Source: Streptomyces sp. TG1A-60 (GTDB taxonomy: Bacteria; Actinomycetota; Actinomycetes; Streptomycetales; Streptomycetaceae). From it: DNA of 64,000 nucleotides. The translations under genes and the position numbers were made by a program. The stretch's first letter is position 1. The number at the start of each line of letters is the position of its first letter. The notes under the pieces were generated by a model. That model was not told the origin of the DNA. It was given only the letters and a program-made list of their open reading frames with translations, and searched no databases. The DNA lies in NCBI RefSeq assembly GCF_037201975.1, contig NZ_CP147520.1, positions 868,001-932,000 on the forward strand, in the 5' to 3' direction. This document shows, piece after piece, positions 44,393 through 53,283 of this stretch.

Positions 44393-45370
44393 GTGTCGAT
44401 CACTTCTCCTCACCTCGGCAGCCCGTCCACCGCCTGGACCGATGCGCGGCTGCTCTACGCGCTGGAAGAAGTCGTCGAGAAGGAACTCAACCGGCATCTG
44501 AAGGTCACCAAGGACTGGATGCCGCACGAGTACGTGCCGTGGGGTGACGGCCGCAACTTCCCCGGCCTCTTCGAGGACGGCGAGGCCTGGGAGAAGGGCC
44601 AGTCGAAGGTCACCGAGATCGGCCGGATCGCGCTGGTCGTGAACCTGCTCACGGAGGACAACCTCCCCAGCTACCACCACGAGATCGCCGCCCTCTTCGG
44701 CCGCGACGGCGCCTGGGGCACCTGGGTGCACCGCTGGACCGCCGAGGAGGGCCGGCACGGCATCGTGATGCGCGACTACCTGCTCGCCTCGCGCGCGGTG
44801 GACCCGGACAAGCTCGAAGAGTTCCGCATGGCCCACATGAGTGAGGGCTTCGAGTCGGACAACCGGCACTCGATGCTCCACACGGTCGCGTACGTCGCCT
44901 TCCAGGAGCTGGCCACCCGCGTCTCGCACCGCAACACCGGCCACCAGTCCGGCGACCCGGTCTGCGACCGCATGCTCGCCCGTATCGCGACGGACGAGAA
45001 CCTGCACATGGTGTTCTACCGGAACCTGCTGAAGGCCGCCTTCGAGCTGGCTCCCGATCTGACGATGCAGGCCGTCCGCGACGTCGTCGTCGACTTCCGG
45101 ATGCCCGGCCACGGTATGCCCGGCTTCGAGCGCGCCGCCGCGCAGATGGCCATCGGCGAGGTCTACAACATGCGCATCCACCACGACGACGTCCTTCAGC
45201 CCGTCCTCCGCTTCCTGAAGGTCATGGAGATCGACGACCTCGGGCCGGAGGGCACCAAGGCGCAGGAGGAGCTCGGCCTCTACATGGACGGACTCGACGC
45301 GGAGGCCCGCAAGTTCGACGAGAGGCTCGCGGTGCGCAAGGCGCGGATGGCGGCACGGGCCAGAGCGTAA
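44393..45370 (+). CDS. Acyl-ACP desaturase (stearoyl-ACP desaturase family)
   Basis: 325 aa soluble diiron enzyme that introduces a double bond in acyl-ACP. Iron ligands appear as E in LLTEDNLPSYHHEI near 87, ExxH in RWTAEEGRHGIVM near 122, and DENLHMVFY near 203; the first helix ligand is in LLYALEEVVEKELN. The motifs match the mycobacterial DesA/Streptomyces desaturase group. GTG 44393 lies behind GGAG. Probably repressed through the 15-bp repeat array upstream. Confidence 0.9.
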   Translation: MSITSPHLGSPSTAWTDARLLYALEEVVEKELNRHLKVTKDWMPHEYVPWGDGRNFPGLFEDGEAWEKGQSKVTEIGRIALVVNLLTEDNLPSYHHEIAALFGRDGAWGTWVHRWTAEEGRHGIVMRDYLLASRAVDPDKLEEFRMAHMSEGFESDNRHSMLHTVAYVAFQELATRVSHRNTGHQSGDPVCDRMLARIATDENLHMVFYRNLLKAAFELAPDLTMQAVRDVVVDFRMPGHGMPGFERAAAQMAIGEVYNMRIHHDDVLQPVLRFLKVMEIDDLGPEGTKAQEELGLYMDGLDAEARKFDERLAVRKARMAARARA

Positions 45371-45414
45371 CCGGCTCGCCGCCCGAAGCCGAGGGCCGAG
45401 GGCCGCGCAGGGGA

Positions 45415-45488
45415 CGGGGCGGCTGGATTCGAACCAGTGTGTTCCGGTTTTTGGAGAGCGGCGCGCCTGCCTCAGCGCCACGGCCCCG
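45415..45488 (-). tRNA. tRNA-like sequence, probably degenerate
   Basis: Read on the minus strand, a standard T-arm is present (CTGG-TTCGAAT-CCAG, 45437-45423), with acceptor strands 45488-45482 and 45421-45415 pairing at 6 of 7 positions and a self-complementary GCGC D-stem. The loop CTCCAAA would give anticodon CCA (Trp), but the anticodon stem has two mismatches and an extra A. It begins 24 bp after the wbl stop. A decayed tRNA or an unusual tRNA are both possible; no CCA is encoded. Confidence 0.4.
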
Positions 45489-45511
45489 CCCTTGCGGGCC
45501 GGCATGGCGGG

Positions 45512-45760
45512 TCAGACGCGTTCGGTGCGCCGGAGCCGGAGTCTTTCCTTCTCCGAGAGGCCGCCCCAGACACCGAACCGCTCGTCGTTGGCCAGTGCGT
45601 ACTCAAGACAGGCGGTGCGCATCTCGCACATACCGCAGATGCGCTTCGCCTCACGCACCGAGCTGCCGGGCTCGGGAAAGAAGAAGTCGGCCCCCGTCTG
45701 CGCACACAGTGCCCGCTCCTGCCAGACGCTGTCGATTGGGCTGATCGTGTCCTTGTGCAT
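45512..45760 (-). CDS. WhiB-like Fe-S transcriptional regulator
   Basis: 82 aa. Four cysteines at 19, 42, 45 and 51 (ALCAQTGADFFFPEPGSS, KRICGMCEMRTACLEYALAN) bind a [4Fe-4S] cluster. GVWGGLSEKERLRLRR is the conserved turn and basic DNA-binding tail. It resembles WhiB itself more than WblC (no AT-hook), so it is not the obvious regulator of the nearby ABC-F gene. ATG 45760 chosen; a longer frame upstream is low-complexity. The C-terminus is followed immediately by the tRNA-like sequence. Confidence 0.9.
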   Translation of the reverse strand: MHKDTISPIDSVWQERALCAQTGADFFFPEPGSSVREAKRICGMCEMRTACLEYALANDERFGVWGGLSEKERLRLRRTERV

Positions 45761-45924
45761 GCTCAGGATCGTGCCGGGCCCCGAAAAACGTTCGATCAAC
45801 GGGCCATCAACAGAGCACCCGGCCCTCCATGCTCCGCTCACCGACCCGGCGGACGCACGGCGGCGCGCGGAAGGAACGCACACCTCAACGACTCCATGGA
45901 TCGCCCGGCGTGAGCGGGATGCCA

Positions 45925-46426
45925 CCTTCGGCGGCCGGCTGGGGGACCGACTGGTCGCCCGGGCGGCGACGGCAGGGTGCTGCGGGTCATCTCACCGCAG
46001 AACCCGATGGCACCGTACGTCGACCGGCCCGACCGGATGCCGTCCCACGCCTGACCGGGACTCCTTCATCGACTTCACCGGCGGCCACTCCTTCGCCAGG
46101 CCGACCTCGAAGGACATCTTCACCTGCGACCACGGCCCGTTCGCGGACGACCCCCGGTGACCACGACGACAAGAAGGCACCTCGCCCGGCTCGCCGCAGG
46201 CTTCAACCGCTCGATCACGCTCCACCCGACGCAGCCGAACGGGGCGACGGCGGCCGACGACCAGCGGGAGACCCTGCCGAACCACTGGTCACGCGTGGTG
46301 CACGTCAACTCGCCCACCGGGTAAGCGCTTTCGTACGACGACATACGTGCCGACGGACAGCCTGACGTCTCGGGCGCGGACCACGACGCCAATCCGCGGC
46401 GCTGCGCGCTGACGGTCGGCGCATAG
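45925..46426 (+). pseudogene. GH64 beta-1,3-glucanase, decayed 3' half
   Basis: Fragments in different frames: GDGRVLRVISPQNPMAPYVD, DSFIDFTGGHSFARPTSKDI with FTCDHGPFADDP, LARLAAGFNRSITLHPTQPN with HWSRVVHVNSPTG, and YDDIRADGQPDVSGADHDAN to TAG 46426. The order matches a secreted GH64 laminaripentaose-producing glucanase. The N-terminal half is absent and at least two frameshifts exist. Confidence 0.7.
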
Positions 46427-46428
46427 AC

Positions 46429-46595
46429 GTGTTTCGAAAGTAGCGTCGTCCGCCCGGAGGGCGGGGCTCGCGGCGTCTGGTGCGGTGCGTCGCGAGGCGG
46501 AGGGTCGCCCGCGTACCGGGCGTACGCGGGCGATCCCGGCAACGCGGCGAGGTGCCGTGCCAGGCGTCGCGAGCCAGACGGGACGTTCGAAACAC
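46429..46595. repeat. 167-bp dispersed repeat, copy 2
   Basis: Same length and orientation as 33755-33921. Ends GTGTTTCGAA and TTCGAAACAC are a perfect 10-bp inverted repeat here. It lies between the convergent GH64 remnant stop (2 bases away) and the LacI gene stop (17 bases away). Confidence 0.85.
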
Positions 46596-46612
46596 GCCCG
46601 GGTCCCCGGCGG

Positions 46613-47668
46613 TCACGCGGAGGCGCGTCGTACCAGTGTGGTCGGCAGGACGACACCGGGCGGCGCGCCGCTCGGGACCTGTTCGTCCTCCTCGGGCCCG
46701 CGCCGTTCGAGGCCTCGGAGCAGGAGCCTGGCCATCAACCGCCCCATCTCCTCTATGTCCTGACGGATCGTCGTCAACGGCGGATCGGACTGCTCGGCCA
46801 CCGGCAGCATGTCGTCGAAGCCCACCACGGCGACGTCTTCGGGGACCCGCCGCCCCCGCTCCCGCAGAACGCGCAGCGCACCGGACGCCGATACGTCGTT
46901 GGCGGCGAACACGGCGTCCAGCTCCGGGCAGTGGTCGAGGAGTTCCCGCATGGCTCGCTCCCCGCCCGCCGGGGTGAAGTCGCCCTCCACGATCAGCCCG
47001 GGGTCGGCGTCCACCATGACGTCGCGGAACCCTTCGAGCCGGTCCACGGCGGAGGTCTGGTCGAGGGGGCCGGTGATGTGGGCGACACGGGTGCGGCCGA
47101 GGCCGACGAGATGCCGTACGGCGTCCCGCGCGCCGCCCCGGTTGTCGCTGTCGACGTACACGGTGGGCGTCTCGCCGCGTGTACCGTCCGCCCAGCCGGG
47201 CCGGCCGCCGAACACCGTCGGCACGCCGGCGCATTGGATCAGGCCCGGCAGCGGGTCGTCCAGGTGCAGCGAGAAGACGAGCGCCCCGTCGACGTGTCCG
47301 CCGGCGAGGTACCGTCCCACCCGTGCGTAGTCCTCGGGCCCTTCGGTGAGCAACAGGACGAGCTGCGAGTCGTGGGCGGTCAACTCCTTGCTGATACCCC
47401 GTAGCTGGAGGGCGAAGAAAGGGTCGGCGAAGACCCTGGTCTCCGGCTCGGCGATCACCACGGCCACGGCGTCGTGCCTTCGGGTGACGAGACTGCGGGC
47501 GGCCTGGTTGGGCACGTACCCGAGCTCCTCGACCGCCCTGCGCACCCGCTCGACCAGCGGCTCCCGCACACCCTCGCCCCCGTTGACCACCCGCGAGACC
47601 GTCGCCCGGGACACCCCGGCCCGCACGGCCACGGCCTCCAGCGTGGGACGCGATGTCGTCTCGGTCAC
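46613..47668 (-). CDS. LacI-family transcriptional repressor
   Basis: 351 aa. HTH TLEAVAVRAGVSRATVSRVV with NGGEGVREPLVERVRRAVEE, hinge NQAARSLVTRR, and a periplasmic-binding-like effector domain (VFADPFFALQLRGISKELTA, FDDMLPVAEQSDPPLTTIRQ). The effector is probably a sugar. GTG 47668 is nine bases after GGAGGAG. A CebR-like palindrome 57 bp upstream suggests self-control. Its likely former neighbour, the GH64 glucanase, is decayed, so its remaining targets may be elsewhere. Confidence 0.88.
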   Translation of the reverse strand: MTETTSRPTLEAVAVRAGVSRATVSRVVNGGEGVREPLVERVRRAVEELGYVPNQAARSLVTRRHDAVAVVIAEPETRVFADPFFALQLRGISKELTAHDSQLVLLLTEGPEDYARVGRYLAGGHVDGALVFSLHLDDPLPGLIQCAGVPTVFGGRPGWADGTRGETPTVYVDSDNRGGARDAVRHLVGLGRTRVAHITGPLDQTSAVDRLEGFRDVMVDADPGLIVEGDFTPAGGERAMRELLDHCPELDAVFAANDVSASGALRVLRERGRRVPEDVAVVGFDDMLPVAEQSDPPLTTIRQDIEEMGRLMARLLLRGLERRGPEEDEQVPSGAPPGVVLPTTLVRRASA

Positions 47669-47724
47669 TTCGGGACACTCCTCCGGGGTGGTTGCGATCA
47701 GGATAGCCCTGGAAGGGAGGCGCT

Positions 47725-47736
47725 GAGAGCGCTCCC
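47725..47736. promoter_or_regulatory. LacI-type operator GAGAGCGCTCCC
   Basis: AGCGCT core with near-symmetric flanks, as in Streptomyces CebR sites, located 57-68 bp upstream of the LacI gene start. Confidence 0.55.
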
Positions 47737-47739
47737 TGA

Positions 47740-48163
47740 TCACCGCCCGGCACCGTTCGGGATCCAATCGCGCGAAGCGCCGTCGCTCGCCGAGGAGCGC
47801 CGGACGACCTGAGACAAGACCCGTGAGAACTCAGTACCCGGTCCCGTACGCCCGTCTTCCGGGCGCGTACCGCGACCCTCACCTCCACCCCAGCGGGGTC
47901 GATGCGGTCGGCCGCGTCCACTGGCTGCCCAACGAGCGGTCGAAGCCCTCGCCGCCTGGCGATTACGCGGCGGAGATGATCCCCCCTCGCCGAGCGCTCG
48001 GTGTCCGGGAGACTTCGGCGACTCATGGGACTCGTGCGGCTCGTATCCCGGAATCGTCCCGTCCACCGGCGTGCGTACCACAAACCGGTGGCGTACGGCA
48101 TGCCGTGATCAGTGGCCGCCGTACGCCACAAGGTCCGCGCTCCCGAAAGGGCTCAGCGGAGCG
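47740..48163. other. Non-coding gap between LacI operator and LigD-like gene
   Basis: About 420 bp. Open frames here have no recognisable motifs. Nothing called. Confidence 0.4.
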
Positions 48164-49172
48164 CTACTGCTTCTTCGCCCGGCTCGGCTGCACCCGCCTC
48201 GGCTCCCCCGGCATCTTCGGGTACTCCGGCGGGTACGGCAGGTCACCCAGGCCGTGGTCGTGTTCGTCGCGTGCGGCCAGCTCCAGCAGGGCTTCCAGGG
48301 AGAACGCGTGGTCGTCCATGTCGGCGTGGACGTCGCCGACCTCGGCGAAGCGCTGCGGCATGGTGGCCAGGTCGAAGTCGCGGGGGACGGCGACGCCCAC
48401 CTCGTTCCAGGTGAGCGGCGCGGACACGGGGGCGTGCGGGCGGGGGCGTACGGAGTAGGCGGAGGCGATGGTGCGGTCGCGGGCGGTCTGGTTGTAGTCG
48501 ACGAAGATCTTCTCCCCGTTCCTCCTTCCACCAGGCCGTGGTCACCTGCTCCGGCATCCGGCGCTCCAGTTCGCGGGCGGCGGCGATGGCCGCGCGGCGC
48601 ACCTGGGTGAAGGTCCAGTCGGGCCGGATCGGTACGAAGACGTGCAGGCCGCGCCCGCCGGAGGTCTTGGGCCAGCCGCGCAGACCGCCGTACTCGTGCA
48701 GGACCTCGCGGAGTTCGTGGGCGGCGCGGACCGCGTCGGCGTAGTCGGTGCCGGGTTGGGGGTCGAGGTCGATGCGGAGTTCGTCGGGGCTGTCGACGTC
48801 GTCGCGGCGGACCGGCCACGGGTGGAAGGTGAGCGTGCCGAACTGGGCGGCCCATACGACGGCGGCGGGCTCGGTGGGGCACATCTCGTCGGCGCTGCGA
48901 CCGCTGGGGAAGGTGATGTGGGCGGTGGGGATCCAGTCGGGCATGCTCTTGGGGGCCCGCTTCTGGAAGAAGTTCTCGCCCGTCACCCCTTCCGGATAGC
49001 GTTCCAGGGTGGTGGGCCGGTCGCGCAGGGCCCGCAGTATTCCGGGGCCGACGGCGATGTAGTACCGGGCGAGGTCCAGCTTGGTGAAGCCGCGCTCCGG
49101 GAAGAAGATCTTGTCCGGACTGGACAGCCGTACCGTCCGCCCCGCCACCTGCAGCTCCAGCGCTTCAGCCAT
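48164..49172 (-). pseudogene. LigD-type DNA polymerase/primase domain protein, frameshifted
   Basis: N-terminal frame from ATG 49172: SSPDKIFFPERGFTKLDLAR, GVTGENFFQKRAPKSMPDWI, the metal-site DSPDELRIDLDPQPGTDYAD near 115 and KTSGGRGLHVFVPI near 155, then WWKEERGE. The continuation, KIFVDYNQTARDRTIASAYS to HAPVSAPLTWNEVGVAVPRD and the end QPSRAKKQ, is in another frame. The shift (net +1 or -2) lies at about 48513-48518. The catalytic Asp pair is upstream, but the final Asp region is lost in frame. Normally a 335-aa NHEJ-type polymerase; faces the DNA ligase gene. Confidence 0.82.
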
Positions 49173-49246
49173 GCGGCCACGGTAGGCGGAGCGGTCAGAT
49201 ATCGCATACCGGGCGCATCCCCTCACGGGGCCGCAGAATCGTAGGC

Positions 49247-50317
49247 ATGGACCTTCCGGTGATGCCGCCCGTGAAACCGATGCTCGCCAGGTCCGTGGCG
49301 ACGATCCCGCCGGACATGCACTACGAGGCGAAATGGGACGGGTTCCGGGCGATCGTGTTTCGCGACGGCGCGCAGGTGGAGCTCGGCAGCCGCACGGGGA
49401 AGACGCTGAGCAGGTACTTCCCCGAGCTGGCGGCGGCACTGCGCGAGCGGTTGCCGGAGCGCTGTGTGGTGGACGGCGAGATCGTGATCGTGCGGGGCGG
49501 GCGGCTGGACTTCGACGCCCTCACCGAGCGCATCCACCCGGCGGAGTCCCGTGTCCGGATGCTGGCCGAGACGACTCCGGCGTCCTTCGTCGCGTTCGAC
49601 CTGCTCGCCCTGGACGACGAGGCGCTGCTGGACGTCCCCCTGACCGACCGGCGCGCGCTGCTCGAGCTGGCCCTCTCCGAGGTCACCGCCCCGGTCCATC
49701 TCGCCCCGGCGACCACGGACCGCAAGCTGGCCGAGCAGTGGTTCGACCAGTACGAGGGGGCGGGCCTGGACGGGGTGATCGCCAAGCCGCTCGGTCTGCT
49801 CTACCGGCAGGACGAGCGGGCCATGTTCAAGATCAAGCATGAGCGGACGGCGGACGTGGTGGTCGCCGGCTACCGCTTCCACAAGAGCGGGCCGGTGGTC
49901 GGCTCCCTGCTGCTCGGCCTGTACGACACCGGGGGAACCCTGCAGCATGTGGGCGTGTGCGCCGCGTTCCCCATGAAGCGGCGCGCGGAGCTGGTGGAGG
50001 AGCTGGAGCCGCTGCGGATGGCGGATGTCGGGCGGCACCCGTGGGCGGCCTGGTCCGAGGAGGCGGCGCACGAGACGGCACGGCTGCCGGGCGCGCCGAG
50101 CCGCTGGTCGACGAAGAAGGACTTCTCCTGGGTGCCGCTGCGGCCCGAGCGGGTCGCCGAGGTGGCGTACGACCACATGGAGAACGGCGTCCGCTTCCGC
50201 CACACGGCCCGATTCCGCCGCTGGCGCCCGGACCGTACCGCCTCCAGCTGCACCTACGCGCAGTTGGAGGAGCCGGTGAACTACGACCTGGCGGAGGTCC
50301 TCGGCCCCGGAGCCTGA
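49247..50317 (+). CDS. ATP-dependent DNA ligase (LigC-like)
   Basis: 356 aa. Adenylation motif YEAKWDGFRAIVF (Lys near 30), motif III LASFVAFDLLALDDEALLDV-like, motif IV GLDGVIAKPLGLLYRQ near 170, motif V FKIKHERTADVVVAGYRF near 192, and a C-terminal OB fold with HTARFRRWRPDRTASSCTYA. This is a stand-alone ligase/OB enzyme as in actinomycete back-up NHEJ. It is divergent from the LigD-type polymerase by 74 bp, the usual pair. No ku gene in the window. Confidence 0.9.
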   Translation: MDLPVMPPVKPMLARSVATIPPDMHYEAKWDGFRAIVFRDGAQVELGSRTGKTLSRYFPELAAALRERLPERCVVDGEIVIVRGGRLDFDALTERIHPAESRVRMLAETTPASFVAFDLLALDDEALLDVPLTDRRALLELALSEVTAPVHLAPATTDRKLAEQWFDQYEGAGLDGVIAKPLGLLYRQDERAMFKIKHERTADVVVAGYRFHKSGPVVGSLLLGLYDTGGTLQHVGVCAAFPMKRRAELVEELEPLRMADVGRHPWAAWSEEAAHETARLPGAPSRWSTKKDFSWVPLRPERVAEVAYDHMENGVRFRHTARFRRWRPDRTASSCTYAQLEEPVNYDLAEVLGPGA

Positions 50318-50326
50318 GGCTCCGGG
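50306..50326 (+). terminator. Hairpin whose loop is the ligase stop codon
   Basis: CCCGGAGCC-TGA-GGCTCCGGG: 9-bp stem, 3-nt loop formed exactly by the TGA stop of the ligase gene (50315-50317). Confidence 0.75.
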
Positions 50327-50361
50327 CACCCAAGGCACCCAAGGCACCCAAGGCACCCAAA
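50326..50361. repeat. Tandem 9-bp repeat (GCACCCAAG x4)
   Basis: Four copies (the last ends A) directly after the stop-codon hairpin, between the convergent ligase and alcohol dehydrogenase genes. Confidence 0.8.
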
Positions 50362-50378
50362 GCTCTCAAAAACCGAGG

Positions 50379-51569
50379 TCAGGGCTCCATCAGCACCTTC
50401 ACCGCCCCGTCCTCCTTGCGCTGGAACATCTCGTACGCGTGCGGTGCGTCGGCGAGCGACACCCGGTGCGTGGCGAAGGAGTCGACGCCGAGCGGATCGT
50501 CCTCCGTGAGGAGGGGCATGATGTCGTCGCTCCAGGTGCGGACGTTGGCCTGACCCATGCGGAGCCGGATCTGCTTGTCGAACATGGTGAGCAGCGGCAG
50601 CGGGTCGACCTTGCCGCCGTAGACGCCGGACAGGGAGATGGTGCCGCCGCGTCGTACGAGGTCGATGGCCGTGTACAGGGCGGCCAGCCGGTCCACGCCG
50701 AGGCGTTCCGTGACGCGCGCGCCGATGGCGCGGGGCAGCAGTCCGGCCGCGTTCTGGGCGAGCCGCGCGACCGCGCTGCCGTGGGCCTCGGTCCCGACGG
50801 CGTCGATCACCGAGTCGGGGCCGCGTCCGGCGGTCCGGCCCTGGACCGCGGCGACCAGGTCCTTCTCGCTGTCGAAGTCCCGGAGGTCGAATGTCTCGAC
50901 GCCCCGGTCGCGGGCCCGGCGCAGCCGCTCGGGCACCAGGTCGATCCCGAAGACCTGCTCGGCTCCACGCTGCCGGGCCACGCGGCAGGCCATGTCGCCG
51001 ATGGGGCCGAGGCCGAGCACGGCGACGCTGCCGCCGGGCGGGATGTGCGCGTACTCGACCGCCTGCCAGGCGGTGGGGAGTACGTCGGAGAGGTAGAGGA
51101 ACCGGTCGTCGGGCGGTCCCTCCGGCACCTTGATCGGCCCGAACTGTGCCTGCGGTACGCGCAGGTACTCCGCCTGGGCGCCCGGTACCGCGCCGTACAG
51201 CCGGGTGTAGCCGAAGATCGCGGCACCCATGCCCTCGCCGGTGCACTGGGTGGTCTCGCACTGGGTGGGCAGGCCGGTGAGGCACATCCAGCAGTTGCCG
51301 CAGGCGATCTGGAACGGTACGACGACCCGGTCCCCGGCCGCCAGGTCCGGCACCCCGGCGCCGACCTCCTCGACGATGCCCATCGGTTCATGGCCGAGGA
51401 TGTCGCCCGGCGTCATGAACGGGGTGAGCACCTCGTACAGGTGCAGGTCGGAGCCGCACAGTCCGCTGGAGGTGATGCGGATGATCGCGTCCGTCGGCTC
51501 CTGGATCACCGGATCGGGCACGGTCTCCACGCGCACGTCCCGCTTGCCCTGCCATGTCGCTGCCTTCAT
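50379..51569 (-). CDS. Zinc-dependent alcohol dehydrogenase (glutathione-independent formaldehyde/threonine dehydrogenase-like)
   Basis: 396 aa medium-chain dehydrogenase. Catalytic Zn ligands in SSGLCGSDLHLYE (Cys) and GDILGHEPMGIVEE (His-Glu), structural Zn cysteines in ACGNCWMCLTGLPTQCET near 95, NAD loop VAVLGLGPIGDMACRVARQR near 180, SVIDAVGTEAHG near 245. The long insert around residue 260 is typical of the formaldehyde-dehydrogenase-like group. ATG 51569; the frame upstream lacks homology. Substrate not determined. Confidence 0.85.
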   Translation of the reverse strand: MKAATWQGKRDVRVETVPDPVIQEPTDAIIRITSSGLCGSDLHLYEVLTPFMTPGDILGHEPMGIVEEVGAGVPDLAAGDRVVVPFQIACGNCWMCLTGLPTQCETTQCTGEGMGAAIFGYTRLYGAVPGAQAEYLRVPQAQFGPIKVPEGPPDDRFLYLSDVLPTAWQAVEYAHIPPGGSVAVLGLGPIGDMACRVARQRGAEQVFGIDLVPERLRRARDRGVETFDLRDFDSEKDLVAAVQGRTAGRGPDSVIDAVGTEAHGSAVARLAQNAAGLLPRAIGARVTERLGVDRLAALYTAIDLVRRGGTISLSGVYGGKVDPLPLLTMFDKQIRLRMGQANVRTWSDDIMPLLTEDDPLGVDSFATHRVSLADAPHAYEMFQRKEDGAVKVLMEP

Positions 51570-51777
51570 CGGGCCCACGCTCCGTCCTCGGCTCGGCCAG
51601 CAGGTGCCGCCCGGGTACCCGGCGCCCTGTCCCCGAACCACCGGACCACCGGACCACCCCGACCGCCGAGGCTCCCGGACGGCTCCACCACCCCCGCTCG
51701 GTCCAGCAGAAAGCGCGTGATCAGAGAAAATCGAGTATGGCCATCTATGAACTTATAAGCGCACAATCGAAGACAAC

Positions 51778-52791
51778 ATGGACGAGACAACGACAGTGCG
51801 CAGAACGCACAGGGCACACGGGGCACGACGGACGAGGCGCCGCGGGACGACGGGGGCGCTGCTCGCCGCCCTGACCACGGCCGCCCTGCTGGCGGGCTGC
51901 ACGGTGACCGGTCCGGACGGGGACGACGAACGCGGGCGGGACGACGGCCGCCGGGACGACCAGGTCGGCACGGCACCCGTCGGCCCGGTTCTCGCCGTGA
52001 AGGTCGACAACGCCTCCGCCGCCCGCCCTCAGACCGGCCTCGACGCGGCGGACATCGTCTACGCCGAGCAGGTCGAGGGCGGCCTGAGCCGGCTGATGGC
52101 CGTGTACGCGACGACGTTCCCGGAGACCGTCGGACCCGTACGCAGCGCCCGCGAATCCGACCTGGAACTCCTCCGTCAGTTCGACGAGCCGACGCTCGCA
52201 TTCTCCGGCGCCCAGAGCAAGCTGCTCCCCCTCATCGACCGGGCACCGGTGCACGCGAAGACCCCCGAGGACGCGCAGGACGCGTACTTCCGCGGCGACG
52301 AGAAGCCCGCCCCGCACAACCTGTACCTGCGCCCGAACAAACTGATCGACTCCCCACCCGGCGCCGACGCCCTCACCACCGGCTTCCGCTACGGGCCGGC
52401 ACCCGCCGGCGGCACCCCCGAGGACTCCCGCACGGTCCGCTATCCGGCGGCCCGCTTCACCTTCACCTGGTCCGACGACAGCCGACGCTGGCTTCTCTCC
52501 ATGGACGGCGCTGAGACGATCACCACGGACGACAGCCGGGTCGCCCCGGCCACGGTGGTCATCCAGCACGTGACGATCCGTGAGTCCCGGTTCCAGGACT
52601 TCCTGGGCAACAACACCCCGTACACGCAGACCGTGGGCTCGGGCCGCGCGGAGGTCCTGCGGGACGGCCGGGTCTTCGAAGCGAACTGGGAGCGCGGGAC
52701 ACCGACTCAGGGCACGACCTTCACGACACCGGACGGCGAGCGGATGAACTTCGCCGAGGGCCAGGTATGGGTGATGTACAGGGCCCGGTAA
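51778..52791 (+). CDS. DUF3048 (YerB-like) lipoprotein
   Basis: 337 aa. Signal peptide with basic N-region and lipobox LLAGC (Cys 41), so anchored outside the membrane. DUF3048 N-part (LAVKVDNASAARPQTGLDAA, DIVYAEQVEGGLSRLMAVYA, VGPVRSARESDLELLRQFDE) and C-part (QHVTIRESRFQDFLGNNTPY, GRVFEANWERGTPTQGTTF). Function unknown. The leader just upstream is unusually AT-rich for this genome. Confidence 0.85.
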   Translation: MDETTTVRRTHRAHGARRTRRRGTTGALLAALTTAALLAGCTVTGPDGDDERGRDDGRRDDQVGTAPVGPVLAVKVDNASAARPQTGLDAADIVYAEQVEGGLSRLMAVYATTFPETVGPVRSARESDLELLRQFDEPTLAFSGAQSKLLPLIDRAPVHAKTPEDAQDAYFRGDEKPAPHNLYLRPNKLIDSPPGADALTTGFRYGPAPAGGTPEDSRTVRYPAARFTFTWSDDSRRWLLSMDGAETITTDDSRVAPATVVIQHVTIRESRFQDFLGNNTPYTQTVGSGRAEVLRDGRVFEANWERGTPTQGTTFTTPDGERMNFAEGQVWVMYRAR

Positions 52792-52827
52792 CGGGCGACG
52801 ACCATCCGGGGGCTCTTCCGGAAGTCC

Positions 52828-53283
52828 CTAGCGCAGCGACTCCGCCGGGCTGCGCAGTTCCTCCGCCGCGTCGGCGACCCGCCGTATCAGCTCGAAGAAG
52901 ACTCCCTGCTCCTCCGCCGACAACGGCGCCAAAAACACCTGGTTCATCCGCGCCGTCCGCACCGTGAGCCTGCGATGCGTCCGCACCCCGTCCTCGGTGA
53001 GCCGCAGCAGAAACCGCCGCCCGTCCCGCGGGTCGCGCACCTTGTCGAGGAGCCCCCGGCGGCCGAGCCTGCTGATGACCTCGGACATGGTGGACCGGTC
53101 GAGTCCGACCCGCTCCCCCACCGTGCGCTGGTCGAGCCCCGGCTCGGCGACCAGCGAGTTGAGGACCGCGAACTGCGGCGAGGTGATCTCCTCGGAGACC
53201 ATGACGTTCCACAGCAGGTAGTGGGCCTGCTGCAGCCGTCGGGCCAGGTGCCCGGGGTGGGTGGAGAGGTCCACCGCGGCCAT
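52828..53283 (-). CDS. pcaV: MarR-family repressor of protocatechuate catabolism (PcaV)
   Basis: 151 aa winged-helix MarR protein. HLARRLQQAHYLLW near 12 includes Arg15, which in S. coelicolor PcaV contacts protocatechuate. The wHTH is GLDQRTVGERVGLDRSTMSE with VISRLGRRGLLDKVRDPRDG and the RRFLLRLTEDG wing. It is divergent from pcaI by 234 bp, as in S. coelicolor. Expected to repress the pca operon and release it when protocatechuate binds. Confidence 0.88.
   Translation of the reverse strand: MAAVDLSTHPGHLARRLQQAHYLLWNVMVSEEITSPQFAVLNSLVAEPGLDQRTVGERVGLDRSTMSEVISRLGRRGLLDKVRDPRDGRRFLLRLTEDGVRTHRRLTVRTARMNQVFLAPLSAEEQGVFFELIRRVADAAEELRSPAESLR

Noticed and set aside
45512..45925. Longer 137-aa version of the WhiB-like protein
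   Set aside because: The extra N-terminus is low-complexity and the family begins close to the first cysteine; ATG 45760 fits better.
47823..48458. Plus-strand 211-aa frame between LacI and LigD-type genes
   Set aside because: No domain or start signal, and it runs through the 3' end of the LigD-type gene on the other strand.
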